64,000 nucleotides of DNA from positions 46,862,040-46,926,039 of the forward strand of contig OW388293.1 in the NCBI GenBank assembly GCA_936450465.1, in the 5' to 3' direction. The stretch is from Gibbula magus (Eukaryota; Mollusca; Gastropoda; Trochida; Trochidae). Every line of letters begins with the position of its first letter. Positions within the stretch are counted from its first letter, which is position 1. Both the position numbers and the translations under genes were made by a program. This document shows positions 33,851-47,300 of this stretch, in pieces. A model generated the notes under the pieces. The model did not search any database and was not told the DNA's origin. It worked only from the letters and a program-made list of their open reading frames with translations.

Positions 33851-36800
33851 ATTATGTGAATTAATTGCCTAATAATATTACTGTCATGTGTATAAAAGAG
33901 TAAATTAACAAATCCAATGATGACTTATACGCAAACGCTCGCAGTATAAACACGCCTGTAGCACAACGTCGTTTTAACATAAATGCTTTTCCAATTACAG
34001 TCAATAAGATAGCATGTTTCAACCTCTCCATGGAATACGGCGTATCAAACAACGATTTCCTCTTCAGTCGTTTCACTTGGCGTTAACTTGAGGTAATGGG
34101 CGAATATATAGAAATAATATAATCTGTAGGAGTTTGCACTAAATTACTTACAGATAAAATTCCAATTAGAAGCGTTGAAATCGAGGATATTTCATCAAGG
34201 CAATTAAGGATATTACGTGCGCGGTGACCTGGTTACCTAGTTAGGAGTCAGTGAAGACCATCGCATTCATCGTGCCCTCCGCTATAAATAGACACACGCT
34301 TCAAAGGTAAATCTCTCCACAAGTATCTATCTACAACGCGATGCTTCTGTTTATGGAAGAGGCACTTCTAAGTTCTTGCTATAGGTGTTGTAGTCTGTAG
34401 GCCTATATCGATCTATAGACTAAAATAGAATCCTTGAATATTTTTTTAACATTGAAAATTAATTAAATATAATTGAAAAGAGCTCTGAAATATTGATTTC
34501 ACCAAAAGTTTAGGCTGTAGACTTAATCTTGGAAAGTCATTGTAATTCGCGTAGCTGTTACCCCTAAATCGATCCCCCCGAAAAGCAAGTGTTGGTTTGC
34601 TCTGCATTTAGAAAAATATCCTGTACTGTTTTTATTGAACTGCAGGCGAAGTTCTCGACCTTCTTAAAGAGTATTCCTTATTTACAGAGGCAAGGAATGT
34701 TGAGGGAGGATGCTGACAGTGGCTTACGTTTAGTCTCAGAAATGAACACTTTGGGAACCAAATTGCACTTTAAACATTGAAAATAAAATGAAAAGGAGCC
34801 CTTATGTCTCTTCATTTTCATTCTCTGATATTGATATAACTCTAGACTTCCTTTGAATTGTATATAATATAATAACGACAGTCTATATGCACTACAAGCA
34901 AGCTGCTGATATGGAGTGTAGAAACACCATTATGATCAATGAGACATTGCACATGACCAACAATCAGCAAGTGTGCACTATGTGTACAGCAGTCTGTTAA
35001 CTTGTCATTGTTAACTTGTTATGATGATTGTTTCTGATAAATTAAATCAAGATTTAATTGGAGGTATTCAACTATAAACATAAGTTCAAACGTAACTCAT
35101 CACAGTTGTCCTATATTATTCATTCGTTAAAGGATAGATGAAATGCATTTTTCTCAAGAATGACAGATGACTACCTCTACGTATATTGTATATCGGAATC
35201 AATTGAGCATAAAATCGAGACAATATACACTTGCAATTGATAATTAAGACGATTTTAATTCACCCATTTTAACACTATCGCAATTTGTTCGGCGAATCCT
35301 TTTGAAAATGCTCACTGTGGCGTGACTGTGAAAAGCGATAGGCGGGGCGGCTAGATAGCTTCTCCGCCGGTGTCTCGTTAATTAATTAATGATAATTATC
35401 ACTGCCGCTAAATGAATTTATGAGGTGTATTACATCGCCAAAAAGACATGTTTATGTAATAATTGTGTAATTGTCATCTGCGGAATTACCTAGTTGGATA
35501 TCTAAACATTCGATATATGGGAAATTTAAGTTAGTTTATTGAAGGTATCTTTGTGAAATTAACAATCAAAATGTTGCGAAATTACGTTGAATTGTGACTA
35601 TCGCTGAAAATCAAATTCCTCCACATACGTCACAGAAGTCATCCCTTCACGGGTCACACCCCCGCAGACTTTCATTCTGGTCGCCGGGGCTAAATCAGGC
35701 GGTTTTTTAAAAAGCCGTATATAAGTAATTTATGGACCGATTTCAGAAATTTAAAATCGAGCAATTGTCAAATTGACATCCTATTTTAATGAATCCGATT
35801 TGGACCATATGTCATTTCATCCATCCTTTAAGATCACTCTGCCGTGAAGGCTAATTGTGCTAAAAAGTGCTTGTTACTGCAAACTAACAGCAAACATTCA
35901 GCGCTTCTCCCGCAAGATTGTGGCGAGATTGACCTTGTGGCATTCTCTCCCAACCGGGCAACTAATGTCAGCTCTTCGCAAGTAACACCTGTCCAAATTC
36001 CATATTTATCGGTTTCAGCAAACAAGAAACTAGAGGCAGATGTATTTCGAACATGTCTGATATAAAATAAATGATACAAATACGATTTGTTAACTCGGAT
36101 TTGGTATTTTTTTTAATTATCAGCATGTTTATCTTAATTGTTTTCACAAATTCGAAATAGCAAACATCGATGATCCCACAGTAAACCAGAACACGTTTAT
36201 CCAAAGATGTTTTCCCATTATGACTTGTCCTTAGCCAGTGTCACATTTACAACGGCATCTCTACTCGCACAACTAACTTTGAATTTGAATCAGGTTTAGC
36301 GTCGTCGGGTCGAGAAATCGCTCCATTTGCAACAGAGGTTAAATTGAAACAAACTGACTCGAGTAACATCTGTGGGGAGAGAATGACCGCGAGACGGTCA
36401 AGGCAATCATTCGAGCAGCTACATAGCTTTGATAAGCATACCAGAATTAGAGTGGAAGATCGAGGGACACGTTAAAATGTCTTGGCACTGACATTAGACA
36501 CTGTAGAATCGTCACCAATAGAGAACAAGAAGTTGGATTTCAGTACAGCTGCTTTCATTCTTCTGCCAGGTTAAACAATGATCAGCATCCCTAAAACTAG
36601 TCTTACACTTAGACTCTGAAAACAAGTATTTATTCTGAAAAAAAATCACCATTTTATCAAATATTGAAAAGGAGACTGTAAGAAAAAGATAAGAAAGATT
36701 TTCAGATAATAAAAATGCTCCTTTTGACTATTTAAACATAATAATTCCCGAGTCTTAGTGTTAGACTACCATTAAACATGTGTCTACTTTAGCAACTTGA

Positions 36801-37194
36801 CATGAACAAATGTTCTGTTTGGCTGCAAAAAGTGCAAAGACTTTCAATACTTGTTGAAGATGCGTTCTCACAGTACGGTCTGTAAGTTACGACCTGTAGT
36901 GTTTAACTTGAGCTGCAATGTGAGAACATCAACTCATCAACGTTAGTTCAGGATGATACTACACTGTTTACTGCAAATCGTATCGTGAGAGAGGCCATTA
37001 ATCAACCAAACCTGACTCAAGAAAGTTTCAAATACAAATCAAGGAACTGTAACTATAAATACTTACAAATGATTACTTACAAACTGTAAGTAAACTATAA
37101 GTATCATTACAGTAAAGATTGATACGGTGGAGAAGAATAACTGCTATACAGTTGACATCAGTTATATTTATATGCACACAAGGCACAAACATAA
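33851..37194. other. no gene recognised
   Basis: Fragments of the AAAAGGAGCC hairpin family lie near 34770-34845 and 36640-36740, and a decayed relative of the 19521 hairpin at about 36333-36395. The short frames at 34.6 and 35.84-36.2 kb overlap on opposite strands and have no motif. Confidence 0.5.
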
Positions 37195-37440
37195 CATCAA
37201 CCTCATTAGAATTGGAAGATTGTCTGGATAACAAGTTCTTAAATGTGATAATACACGACGTTTCGCAGTATATTTTATTTAAATTTCACCTGATGAACTA
37301 ATTAGCATATACTTATTCTACTATGTGAAGTAGTAACCATATACTCCAAACCGTCGTGTATTTTCACATTTAAGAAGTTGTTACCCAGAAAAACGTCCTG
37401 TTCTTGTGTGCTCCGCTTCTAAATTTCAGTCAAAGACAAA
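37195..37440. repeat. foldback copy of the dispersed repeat (copy 3)
   Basis: Left arm about 37200-37272 (GTCTGGATAACAAGTTCTTA, AATGTGATAATACACGACG) and right arm about 37343-37410 (CCGTCGTGTATTTTCACA, TTTAAGAAGTTGTTACCCAG) are complementary, with a spacer holding ACCTGATGAACTA. Single-arm relatives are at 5995, 32628 and about 38650. Confidence 0.7.
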
Positions 37441-39478
37441 AGCCTCATTGTTAAACAAATCCACACAACAGACCGGAAATAAATCGTATCTATCGACCTG
37501 ACCTATCACACAGACCTGTTTCGGAGAACCTCATAACCTAGTACACGATTTTGGTGAGATGTCATTTATTCTAAGTTATCCAATGGGACCACTCCTTTTG
37601 CATACTTCTCTGCCCAATCTTAAATGTTATTTTAGTTTTTATCGCAAAGACAAGCGTGACTTAGTCTCCGTACCGGATCATTCACGTCAGTCAACTGACA
37701 CATAAATGACATAACTTGACATTCGTCCACGTCGTTATTTGAGATAGTAAAATACACTGCTGTAAGAGTACAACTGTAGGGGTGAAGTTCATATCAGTTT
37801 TAAAAGAAAATCGTGATTAAAAACTGAAATTAATTGCTTTATGTTGAAATCCGTTTCTTTTTCTGGACCATATTTTTTATTGACTCCATAAAACGTTTTC
37901 CATCTCGTCTTCGCAATCATTAATGAGATACACACGAGTCTGGTATACAATCCTGATATATCTCACATTTATGAGCAAACTTATATTTAGGGCACCTAGC
38001 TACTTCATAAGTATTTCCCTACAGGCTTCTGATCAGATTACAATATATTCAACATTCTATTATTCATCTCATATATCAATTCCTCGACTGTTCACTTCAC
38101 CAGTGTTTCAACAAATATCACAATATTCGATAATACCCAAAACTTTACCTATATTGTATTTTATTTTACATACTTGGTATTCCAAATACCCTATGAATGT
38201 CCCGTCCTAAATAAAAACTCTACAGATGATGGTAGTATTTAGTTGGGACATTTCTCTATCCAATAATTCATAAAATTAATATTTATACTGTTAGTATTTG
38301 GCATTTTCAGATTCCTTTGGCAGACACACAAATTGACATTCACGTCATTATTTGTACAGTTCAATTGTAGGCAGACAAACTATCCACGTGTTTTGATTTC
38401 TCTTACGAAATGTACTAAAGTCTGATTTATAGGTCCGATGCATCTTGAAAGCTTATTATTGGCATGACGAGTAAAGGTATATGCACTAACAACCGCAATC
38501 TCAATATTGACCTTATGCCATCCTTTTACATAATCATTGCACTAGTTTACTGTTTTGTAATCGGGACCCTGCATTCCATTTATCAAGACGTTAAACGATA
38601 ATAAGGTAGGTCTTTGAAGGACATTTACAAGTGGCATACCTACGAACAGGAATATTTTCTGGATAACAACTTATTTGTTATCCCATAAATCTTCTTTTCT
38701 CGGAGGTAAACAAAACATCTAAATTCTGAGTATTTTTCTGACCAGATTACCAATCGATGTACGTAACAGAGTAAACATGTCATTCAATAAGGATTTCAAA
38801 CATAGTTATGCTATAAACGATAATGAAAGTGTAAGTTATAAAACTGATTAAAATCTGAGGATTACCTAATTTTGAAATCAATCTCATTTGCTGAGATCTC
38901 AAAAACGTTCCAAAGAAGCCTAAAAAATACCGAAGATAGTAAAACACTGACAATTATCAGCCTTGACCTTTGTCTTTATAATTTTCACACAACTTGAGAC
39001 ACACACGTACAGCCGATATTCCCTCTTTGCCAAACTAACATAAAACTGGTTTATAGTCTCGATGTACCAGCTTTTATGAGCAGAGAGCACTAGCACGTGT
39101 ATGACACAGCAAACCTCGTATGTTTCATAATTCAAGCAGTACCTTAGGCTATTCTGTGGAAATGAAATTAATGGGATATTTCTGTTTTTGCATTTTGTCT
39201 ATCAATAGCTATTGAAGCATTGTAAATTACAACTTATTGTAAGATTTTGTTGTCATGTAAACTCCATCTTTCCTCGGCTGTATGGCTCCTCTTACCGATA
39301 AATTGTTACCAGCATTATAAATATTACTGATCAGAATTTGATTTACTTAAACATGAAACGATGGACACACCAGAACTGAAGAAATATCCCCCGAGTTGTC
39401 CGTACACAATTGACTCTTAATCAACGACATGAATCTTCATCTGGAAAATGGTCTTTCATCGACATGATAAATAATCAT
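37441..39478. other. no gene recognised
   Basis: AT-rich DNA. A short fragment of the foldback family (GAATATTTTCTGGATAACAA) lies near 38650. No coding signal. Confidence 0.5.
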
Positions 39479-39487
39479 GGTCCTTCA

Positions 39488-39876
39488 CATCCTCGGTTAC
39501 CCATGGTTTTATATATGCTCCGTTACTCTCCACTATATCACCCATGGGAAACCTTATCAGGAGAATCTGTACTCAAATTACCCGCCCTTAGCCGGCGTAA
39601 GCCAATCAAACTTCTACGCAGCTTGGACCTGCGAGCCAATGACAATTCATATCACTTCGTTTCAAAGCAATCCAGGTCATTGTGTTAGCCATCCGTCACC
39701 GGTTATCTCCCTTGACCATTTCCGTCTTATCCCATTGAGCATTTTCTTTGGTTACTGACTTCGTCACGCTGGGCAAGGGCGAGTAATTTGAGAACATATT
39801 CCCCTGATAAGGTTTCCCATGGGTGATCTAGTGGAGAGTAACGGAGCATATATAAAACCATGGGTAACCGAGGATG
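39488..39876. mobile_element. 389-bp MITE with 9-bp target duplication
   Basis: It starts CATCCTCGGTTACCCATGG and ends with the complement. Arms of about 95 bp are nearly perfect through TATATATGCTCCGTTACTCT and GAAACCTTATCAGG. The 9-bp GGTCCTTCA lies immediately outside both ends (39479-39487 and 39877-39885). Nearby ACCAACAAN and TCCTTCACCAACA motifs in the right flank are an unrelated short tandem repeat. There is no coding capacity; the open frames crossing it are shadows. A 9-bp duplication with long arms points to a Mutator-like origin, which is inferred. Confidence 0.9.
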
Positions 39877-40098
39877 GGTCCTTCACCAACAATATGAAAC
39901 TCCAACAACAGGTTTCTACACCAACAACGCAGTCCTTCACCAACAATGTGAAGTTCACCAACAAGATTCTACACCATCAACTTGGACCTTCACTAATCTT
40001 TAAAGGCTCTGTACCAAGTTTATTTTTGCACATTATGCTTTCTCAAATTTGCCATTCATTATTAAAGTTTATACAATATATTGGTAGTTAATGGGTAA

Positions 40099-40291
40099 AA
40101 CATCTCATTAGATGACCCAATAAGCATTAAGCACTCTGGAATGATCATCTTACCGTCTGAACTCTCAAGTTCGTATGAGACATACACATCTACCTCTCAC
40201 ACTGGAGAGTTCCACACCACAACCTTGGAATAGGGAGAACAGTTTTCTATGGATACAGCTTAATGCTTATTGGGTCATCTAATGAGATGTT
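40099..40291. repeat. inverted repeat with perfect 34-bp arms
   Basis: Left arm 40099-40132 (AACATCTCATTAGATGACCC onward) and right arm 40258-40291 are exact complements, with a spacer of about 125 bp. I found no target duplication. The perfect arms suggest a young hairpin element or a recent inversion-duplication. Confidence 0.8.
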
Positions 40292-40295
40292 GTGT

Positions 40296-40484
40296 CGATT
40301 TTCCTCCTGAATCAATAAAAATAGTTCTAAAACGAATGTACATGGTTCGGTTAAGCAATGCGGGTCCATTTTCCATTGGGCTGCCATTTTAAGGTACTCA
40401 CATTAAAATGGCCGCTTGAAGATAGTTCGAGAGATCTGATTGATGTAGACACTCAAGAGTTGGGTTGATTCAGGAGGAAGATCG
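40296..40484. repeat. inverted repeat with 20-bp arms
   Basis: CGATTTTCCTCCTGAATCAA at 40296 and its near-complement TTGATTCAGGAGGAAGATCG ending at 40484 (one mismatch), separated by about 150 bp. It starts almost directly after the previous inverted repeat, so the two may be parts of one larger element. Confidence 0.7.
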
Positions 40485-41126
40485 TGCCACAGAGCATCAT
40501 GGCTCTTCATCAACAGTGTCATTCTTCAGGATTTCTATATTGAGAGAATATTATTGAACAACACATCTCAAATTTTACAGACACCCTTCCATTTATTCAA
40601 AAATTAATAAAGTCAAGTATTATTGCTCAGGATTTCATTGACTCATACACGAACACATAGTGTGAAGTGAAGGAATATCATGGTTGTCATTGGATCCTGT
40701 TCAGGGGTTTAACCCGCTCTCCACGTTAAATTATGAAAGCACAGTTTTGTGTGTGGTCCCCAGTATACCCAAGCTGCAGCACAACCCCAATACGAAACAC
40801 ACATAAACCTGGTTTATGGTCCTTTGGTACCTGGGTTTTATGACCAGTATTATATTGTGAACACATGTAAGAAACAAACCAACTTGGCATGCTCCAGAAG
40901 CCTTACTCCGAAGACGTTTAGGTCAATAGGAGCAGACATGCCAGTTATTGTAGTTTGTGCTGTAGAGACATTATACCGACATCTGGCTCAGGTTGCATAT
41001 TGAGATCATCAGGTACTACACAGTCAGCATGTGTACTTTATTTGATGATGATGGTTTCCTAAGACACTATGCTTTTACTAGAAGATATTGGAAATATCTT
41101 AGCATAGTTGTTGAAAGAAAAGCTAG

Positions 41127-41419
41127 ATGCTCCATCAGGGTTCTTTTATCCACAAGGCTGTTTCATTCCCCTGATCCAATAAGCACCTTCCTTCTCATAT
41201 CATCCTGTAAATAACCAGCCATTAAAACGACTAAATAATCATGCAATATTGGCAGTGTCCGGAGGAGAAAACTGACATCTTGACATTTCATTGACTGACA
41301 ATACACACGCTATAAAAAGTGATGAAGAGCCAGTCGGTAAACATTACGAGTCAAAGGCATCTCATTCAATCAGGGGACTTGTAATAGCCATGCGGATATA
41401 AATACCCTGATGGAGCAGG
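41127..41419. repeat. inverted repeat with about 60-bp diverged arms
   Basis: The left arm holds GCTCCATCAGGGTTCTTTTA and CCACAAGGCTGTTTCATTCC. The right arm, read as complement, holds GCTCCATCAGGGTATTTATA and CGCATGGCTATTACAAGTCC. A third, single arm is at 20240-20320 (GCTCCACCAGGGTAGTTATA), so this is a dispersed family. Confidence 0.65.
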
Positions 41420-41567
41420 ATATGATTTACCTGCAAGACTTGTTTAATTTAAAGACTACTAGATTACTACCATATATACAATTCATATTGGTTGTATTGT
41501 ATATGCATATTATAGCACTGTACTTAATCGATAGATATTGAAGTTGAATATATCATGATACAATAAA

Positions 41568-42817
41568 CAGGGGTCCAGATAAGATGCGTATTTGCGTAGA
41601 ATACGCATGAATAATTCAGATATACGCATGAAAAATGAAATCAATGAGTGAAAGATACGCACACATCTAACAGAATACGAGTCAGATTTTGTTCACATGC
41701 GTGACGGTCAAAATAGTGTTATGTTAGCAAGGTCAAAGGACCTATAAAATTCACGGTACTTCTGTCAACTGAAATTGCCTTCCACTTGTCAAAACTTATT
41801 TATTTACTTATCAAAATATATATTTAAATGTTAATTGTCAAAACTGCCGATTAACAATAATAGTCCATTAAAATTATCGGAAACGCTAACCAAAAACGAA
41901 AGGGAGGCTACCCTTACTTCTTCTAAACTAGGCGCTGTCTGATAAATGTTTATCATACAGCGTAAACGTGCACTTATCTGTAACCAGTTATCGGCATTTG
42001 TTTAGAAATGACAGGCTCTTCACTCGGTTTTCTCGTGGTCTGTGTTTACTGTATTGACATCTGTTTAAACTTATTTTAGTGTTGATAACCTGGGAAATCA
42101 TTATTAAAACATATAAAGATGGGAATTGTCAGTGAATATTTTGTCAAATATCATTGAGCGACATTTGATACGGACCACATGCTTATTCAGTTATTCTAAG
42201 TTATATTATAAGTGACAAGTGTTTCTATTTCTATTTAGAAGAACACATTCAGGGCAGGAAAATTGTTATGTCAAATAATCAAAATTAAAATCATTAATAA
42301 CCTTTCATGCTTAGAGAAAACTTCTAACATTAAATGTACTTTTAAAAATGTATCAACTAATATTGTGTCAACTATTCAATAATTAAGTTGTCAGTTTAAT
42401 AATTCATAATTTAATGGGGTTTTCTTTATTACATTTTGTAGTGACTGAAACAGAAATTTGATTCATTCAATTTTAATTAGAAGTATATTCAACATTTTGT
42501 TTAATAAATTAAAGCACATGATGTGATTTTAGACGGTAGTGTACATAAATAGATTGAAGAACAGTATATTTTGGTACATGTAGCTGGCCAAATAACCAAT
42601 GACAGATTGAACACCTACGAGATGAAGACACTGAATGTTAATAATTGTTGAAAGTATGAAGTACTCTTAGCTTTTTGTCATTTAGTGATTTTACTCCTCA
42701 CTTTTTATTTTGATGAGTGAAATACCCATTGGCATTTTTCATTTAGTAATTTTACTCCTAATTTTTTATTTTGATGAGTGAAATACTCATTGGTGCAAAT
42801 AATTATCTGGAGCCCTG
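41568..42817. mobile_element. 1.25-kb non-autonomous DNA transposon, hAT-like ends
   Basis: Left end CAGGGGTCCAGATAAGAT and right end, read as complement, CAGGGCTCCAGATAATTA. ATAAA lies directly outside both ends (41563-41567 and 42818-42822), a 5-bp duplication. CAGGG-type ends are common in hAT elements, whose duplications are usually 8 bp, so the superfamily is uncertain. The interior is AT-rich, non-coding and holds ATACGCATGAA repeats near the left end and a 61-bp direct duplication at 42674-42794. Confidence 0.75.
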
Positions 42818-44257
42818 ATAAACCTGTCTAATTTGTATGGGATCTTAGGGATGCACTGATCTTCTGACACCTTAATAAAACTACCAATAAATATTTATTT
42901 TGGAATGAAATTTGACTTAAAACTTGAAATAAAACTGAAGTGTTGAATCAATGATTTGATCGTAACTGCGAGTGGTGTAGAATGCATAATGTAAATAAAA
43001 TGGAAAGGTGAGTTGTATCCTCAGGTTGAAAACTGAGCACCTGGAGATAAAAATGGAAAATATTTTAAATAGCTGATGTTTTGACATTTTTACTGAAAGC
43101 CAATATTTCCCTGAGGTAAATCTGTTCATAATAAATTAACCTGAACATTTTATAAAACATTTATTTAGTTGATTTGACAGATGAATTTACGACTTCCTCT
43201 TGGAAAAGTAAGTATGCTAAATATTGTCTTTCCCGGATATCAGTTGCATTCTTAAATCAAATCATCTCAAGGCTTCAAACAACAAACCAAATATAGAGAG
43301 AATAGAAATAAAGGCCATAAATAATTACACAATGACACAGTTTTTCCTTTCAAACAAACCAGTTCCTTTATTATCTATTTCTATTTGTATGGAAATATTA
43401 TTTCATAATTTTTACAATGACCTATACAGCAAAATGCATTATAATGAATCATGACATGTATTACTCACAGAATCAGTGAAGATCAAGAAATTTGACAAGT
43501 CGATCATGTGAAATGAACTCGTATTTTTATAAGGTGTACTTGTGGATGGCATTTCATTAACACTTAAGCTGCAGAATTAATTATGCCAGATCATTCTGAT
43601 AGGCAATCTACAGGAATCACAACTCTTTAACAAAGGGGATAATACAGGAAGGCCACATGCAAAAGATGGACCTTCTAGGGATATTTTAGGAGCCACAGGT
43701 AAAGGTTAACCAACACAAATACATGTTGAATTGGACAAACTCCTTTAAATTCTTATGTACCAAGGTACAAACATACATCACATTGCCATCAGAAACATAT
43801 GTAAATATATAACAATCAATTTATATTTCATATACATATGCATACCGCTTTTAGTTATTTAAAGAATGAGCCCTTTAAGGTACAGTATCATAAGGGTATA
43901 CTCCGTGGAAACAAAGTTTAATGGGATATAATGTGTATGTACGCTAATAGTGTTCAACAACATAATATCCTAAGCAATATACATAAATGGAGAGGGTATT
44001 ACTATGCCTTGGTAACTTTAAAATCATGAGTTTGTTGCAGGTATTACTATTTCCTGTGACCCCTGACTCTGCTAGAAAGGTAACTAATTCTTGGACTCCA
44101 TTACCCTGTACATTCTCAAAGATGAAGCGAAACCATTCCTGAGAGGATGAATTACAGGAATTCCAACAGGTGCTTGACTGGGGTACTATAAAAGGATCAA
44201 CTAGAGTATCTTTTCACCAGCAAGTAAAGGGTTAATAACACTATTCCAGCAGGCTCC
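42818..44257. other. downstream region of the rbm28 gene
   Basis: It follows the rbm28 stop on the minus strand, so the part next to 44257 should be its 3' UTR. I could not fix the polyadenylation site; TTTATT (AATAAA on the minus strand) occurs at several places, including near 43366. No other gene seen. Confidence 0.4.
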
Positions 44258-44398
44258 TCAGTCGAACCACTTCTGATGACCTCCGCCCCCAGCCGTCAGT
44301 TTGTTCTTGTACGACTGTACCATCTTGTCGAAGTTGTCTGTCTGTGGTCCCTTGAATCCCTTCTTAGACTTCTTCTTCTTCTTCTTCTTTGCTGACCC
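44258..44398 (-). CDS. rbm28 last exon
   Basis: 141 bp including the TGA stop, phase 0. It encodes seven lysines, [20 protein letters not shown], and the C-terminal KWFD that closes RBM28 proteins. The acceptor is TTTCAG. It lies 13.9 kb from the previous exon. Confidence 0.92.
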   Translation of the reverse strand, partial: GSAKKKKKKKSKKGFKGPQTDNFDKMVQSYKNKLTAGGGGHQKWFD

Positions 44399-47300
44399 CT
44401 GAAACACACAGAGAAAGATATTTCATGGAAAGAAATGTGTTTATATGTGGAAAGCTTGCCGTATAGATGCACATATATGCAAATTTTACTACCGTAAGTA
44501 ATTGTTTACACCTAGTTGTTTGTATGTGCAAATGTCTTACTACCATGAGAAACTGCCAATTGTTGTCACAACCTGAAGCAAAACTTGCAATATGAAAATT
44601 TTACAAAGGAGAGATTATCTATATTTAAAGAATTGGAAAAAACAATTTTGCTCAGGGGACATTCAATAAAACACCTGTGAATACAAAGCAAATTTTCCTC
44701 TGCAAACATGTGCACATTTCCTACTATAAGCACAATTTGCAATTGTGCAGAGTTCGCCATATAAACACAGCATTAAAACATGAAATTAGTTTCAGGAAAT
44801 AGCACCTGTTGCTGGTTGTCTCCCATTAAAGCACCGGTTCTATTCCTCAAAGCAATTATGTCCTGTGATGTATACAGACTGGCATGGATGGATGGATGGA
44901 TGGCAAGGCTCAGATCCAGTGAAACACTCAATTTGAAATGTACTTAACAGTCTTTTCTGAAATACTGCAACCAACGTGGTTGGCCTCTAGCATTCACTCG
45001 ATCAAGCCATTTATCTATTTCAGTATAATAATTGCGAGAACGTATACAAGTGGAAAGAAAAATGTGACAGACAAAATAAATACTCCATGAAAAGACAAGA
45101 CCAACTCAACATTGAATATATTAGCATCATATAGAGGATACCAAATGACCTTCAATTTTTTACCTGTTTTATCACACGAGTTAATGACTTGGTACGAAAT
45201 GAGCAAAAGCTGGTTTGATACCAAATAATTCTTGGGCTTAATAAAAAAGTATTACAGGTTTTATAAGATTAGTAATCTGTTTATTATTTGCTAAATTAAT
45301 CAGGCAAAATTGCAGATAGAGTGCTGAAACTAAGTTTGTGAGTCATATACCAATGTGAATATAGTGACGTCATACTTTCAGCGGTATTACACTAGTTTAA
45401 TATTGAGTGATCAGAACTGCACTAGCCCAAATTACTATTTTAACATTGTTAAACACAACCCCTGATGCATGGGATAAACTCTTTCATTAAGAATTGTTTT
45501 AATTTCCCAACAATGACTCACAATGAAACCTATACATATTATCGTTTCTCATGTTTTATAGGTTAAATGTCAGTAACTAATGCCAATCATGTTCCAACAA
45601 TATTTACGATTCTGAGAGTTTCAAGTCGAATCTGAGAGTTTCAACTCGTTAGCTGAAAATAAACCTCCCCTGGTATCAATATCCCAGTTTAACCCTTTAC
45701 CTACTCGATCACTTATTGCTCGGCAAACTTCAGAAAAACCTAAAATGATAACTATCCTAGTAACAGGGCCTCTATATTTATGACGAGGCCCTGAATCAGG
45801 ATAATTGTCATTTCAGATTTCTCTTAAGTTACATTTTTCCTGAGTTACATGATTACAAGCATCACAACTAGTAAACAAAGGCAACAGTCAAGGATTGGGC
45901 AGGTGTTGATTTAATTATTGGCAAAACTTGAATATTAAAGCTATTTTCAATTTACATGCCCGTAAAGTCAAGCCAATCATGTTGTAACAGAATTTATCAT
46001 CCCAGAGTGTTAAAACACATGAATCTTTTTTAGTTTTAGAAAAATGTACTTCCGCGAGTCATGTACCATTGTGATGGCGGTACAACTATTGTGACGTCAC
46101 AACAAACTGCACATTATTGTGACCATATGCATATGCAGCCATATTACATAAGTTAAATATTGCTGTATATATACTACACTGCAGTATCTTCTTCAGTCGG
46201 TAATAAAGTCAATCTACAGCCAATGGTCACTCTTGGAATATTCCATTGTTGACAAGTTGTGATTCCTGTAAATTGGTCACTTAGAATGGTTAAGCACTGA
46301 TAGATTCAGCAGTTAGGGAGTTAATGAATGGTCCTCAATCACTCCTGGCAACAACTAGAGAAACCAGAACCACTTCAAGTCGTTCATCACCTTCAGCCTT
46401 ATTTATACACACATATGATGTTACTGGCTTTTAAATATTTCTAATAAGATCTCCTGTAATCGATCTAAATGCCACAATAGTTTACAATAAATAATATTGC
46501 TTCAAAACATGTTGATATATCACACTCATTATGCAAAGGAAATGAATGCACAAAATATCAACTATTCTATCAGGTCATTTCAAACAATTTCTCATTATAT
46601 ATTTCTAATTTCTCATTATAACCAAACGTTAAAATTTGCCAATAATGTTTTCTAAAATAAAATCATTGAACAGAGAATTAATCAGGTGAAACTATGAAAA
46701 TATTTAGTTACTTTTTGGACTTAGTTTCTGTTGGTGAAATCGAGGGGTCAAGGTATAAACGAAAATAAACATTTCAAAAACAATCTTTACCCTCGACCCA
46801 CATTTGAAAGGATAAATGAAAAAAATTATTTATATATATATTTTCACCATCATATTCAAAAGTTATTTGGCCATGCTATAATCCCAGAGACATCTCCCAA
46901 GTACAGTGAAGCAGCTCCTCTGATGTAGTGCTGCAATACAAGACTCTCATCACCTATTCAGCTACCTGCCTCTCTAAATCAGATATCTCAATACCCTCCA
47001 TATGGGCACCCTTTGATCTGAGATTTCCTTCAGACAACACACGCCAGGGAACATGCTCAAAGACACATGCTTATCTCACAACCCTAGGCAACATGTCGAG
47101 CAGGCAATGACCTGTAAGGGCTTCGGTCACCTCCGGCTATAGTGTCTGTATGTATCATATACTATGTACTGTCTGTCAGTTAATGCATTAAATGACCTAA
47201 GGACCTGCTAAAAATGTTTGACTAGCCAATTTTCCTTCAACTTCATTTTCTTTTTGACATTCTTTAAAACAAGTTACATCTGCAGTCATAGCATTCTCCA

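Noticed and set aside
39410..40091. Frames of 90-93 codons around the 39.5-kb MITE
   Set aside because: They run through the element's arms and flanking short repeats; the arms are complementary, so both strands appear open.
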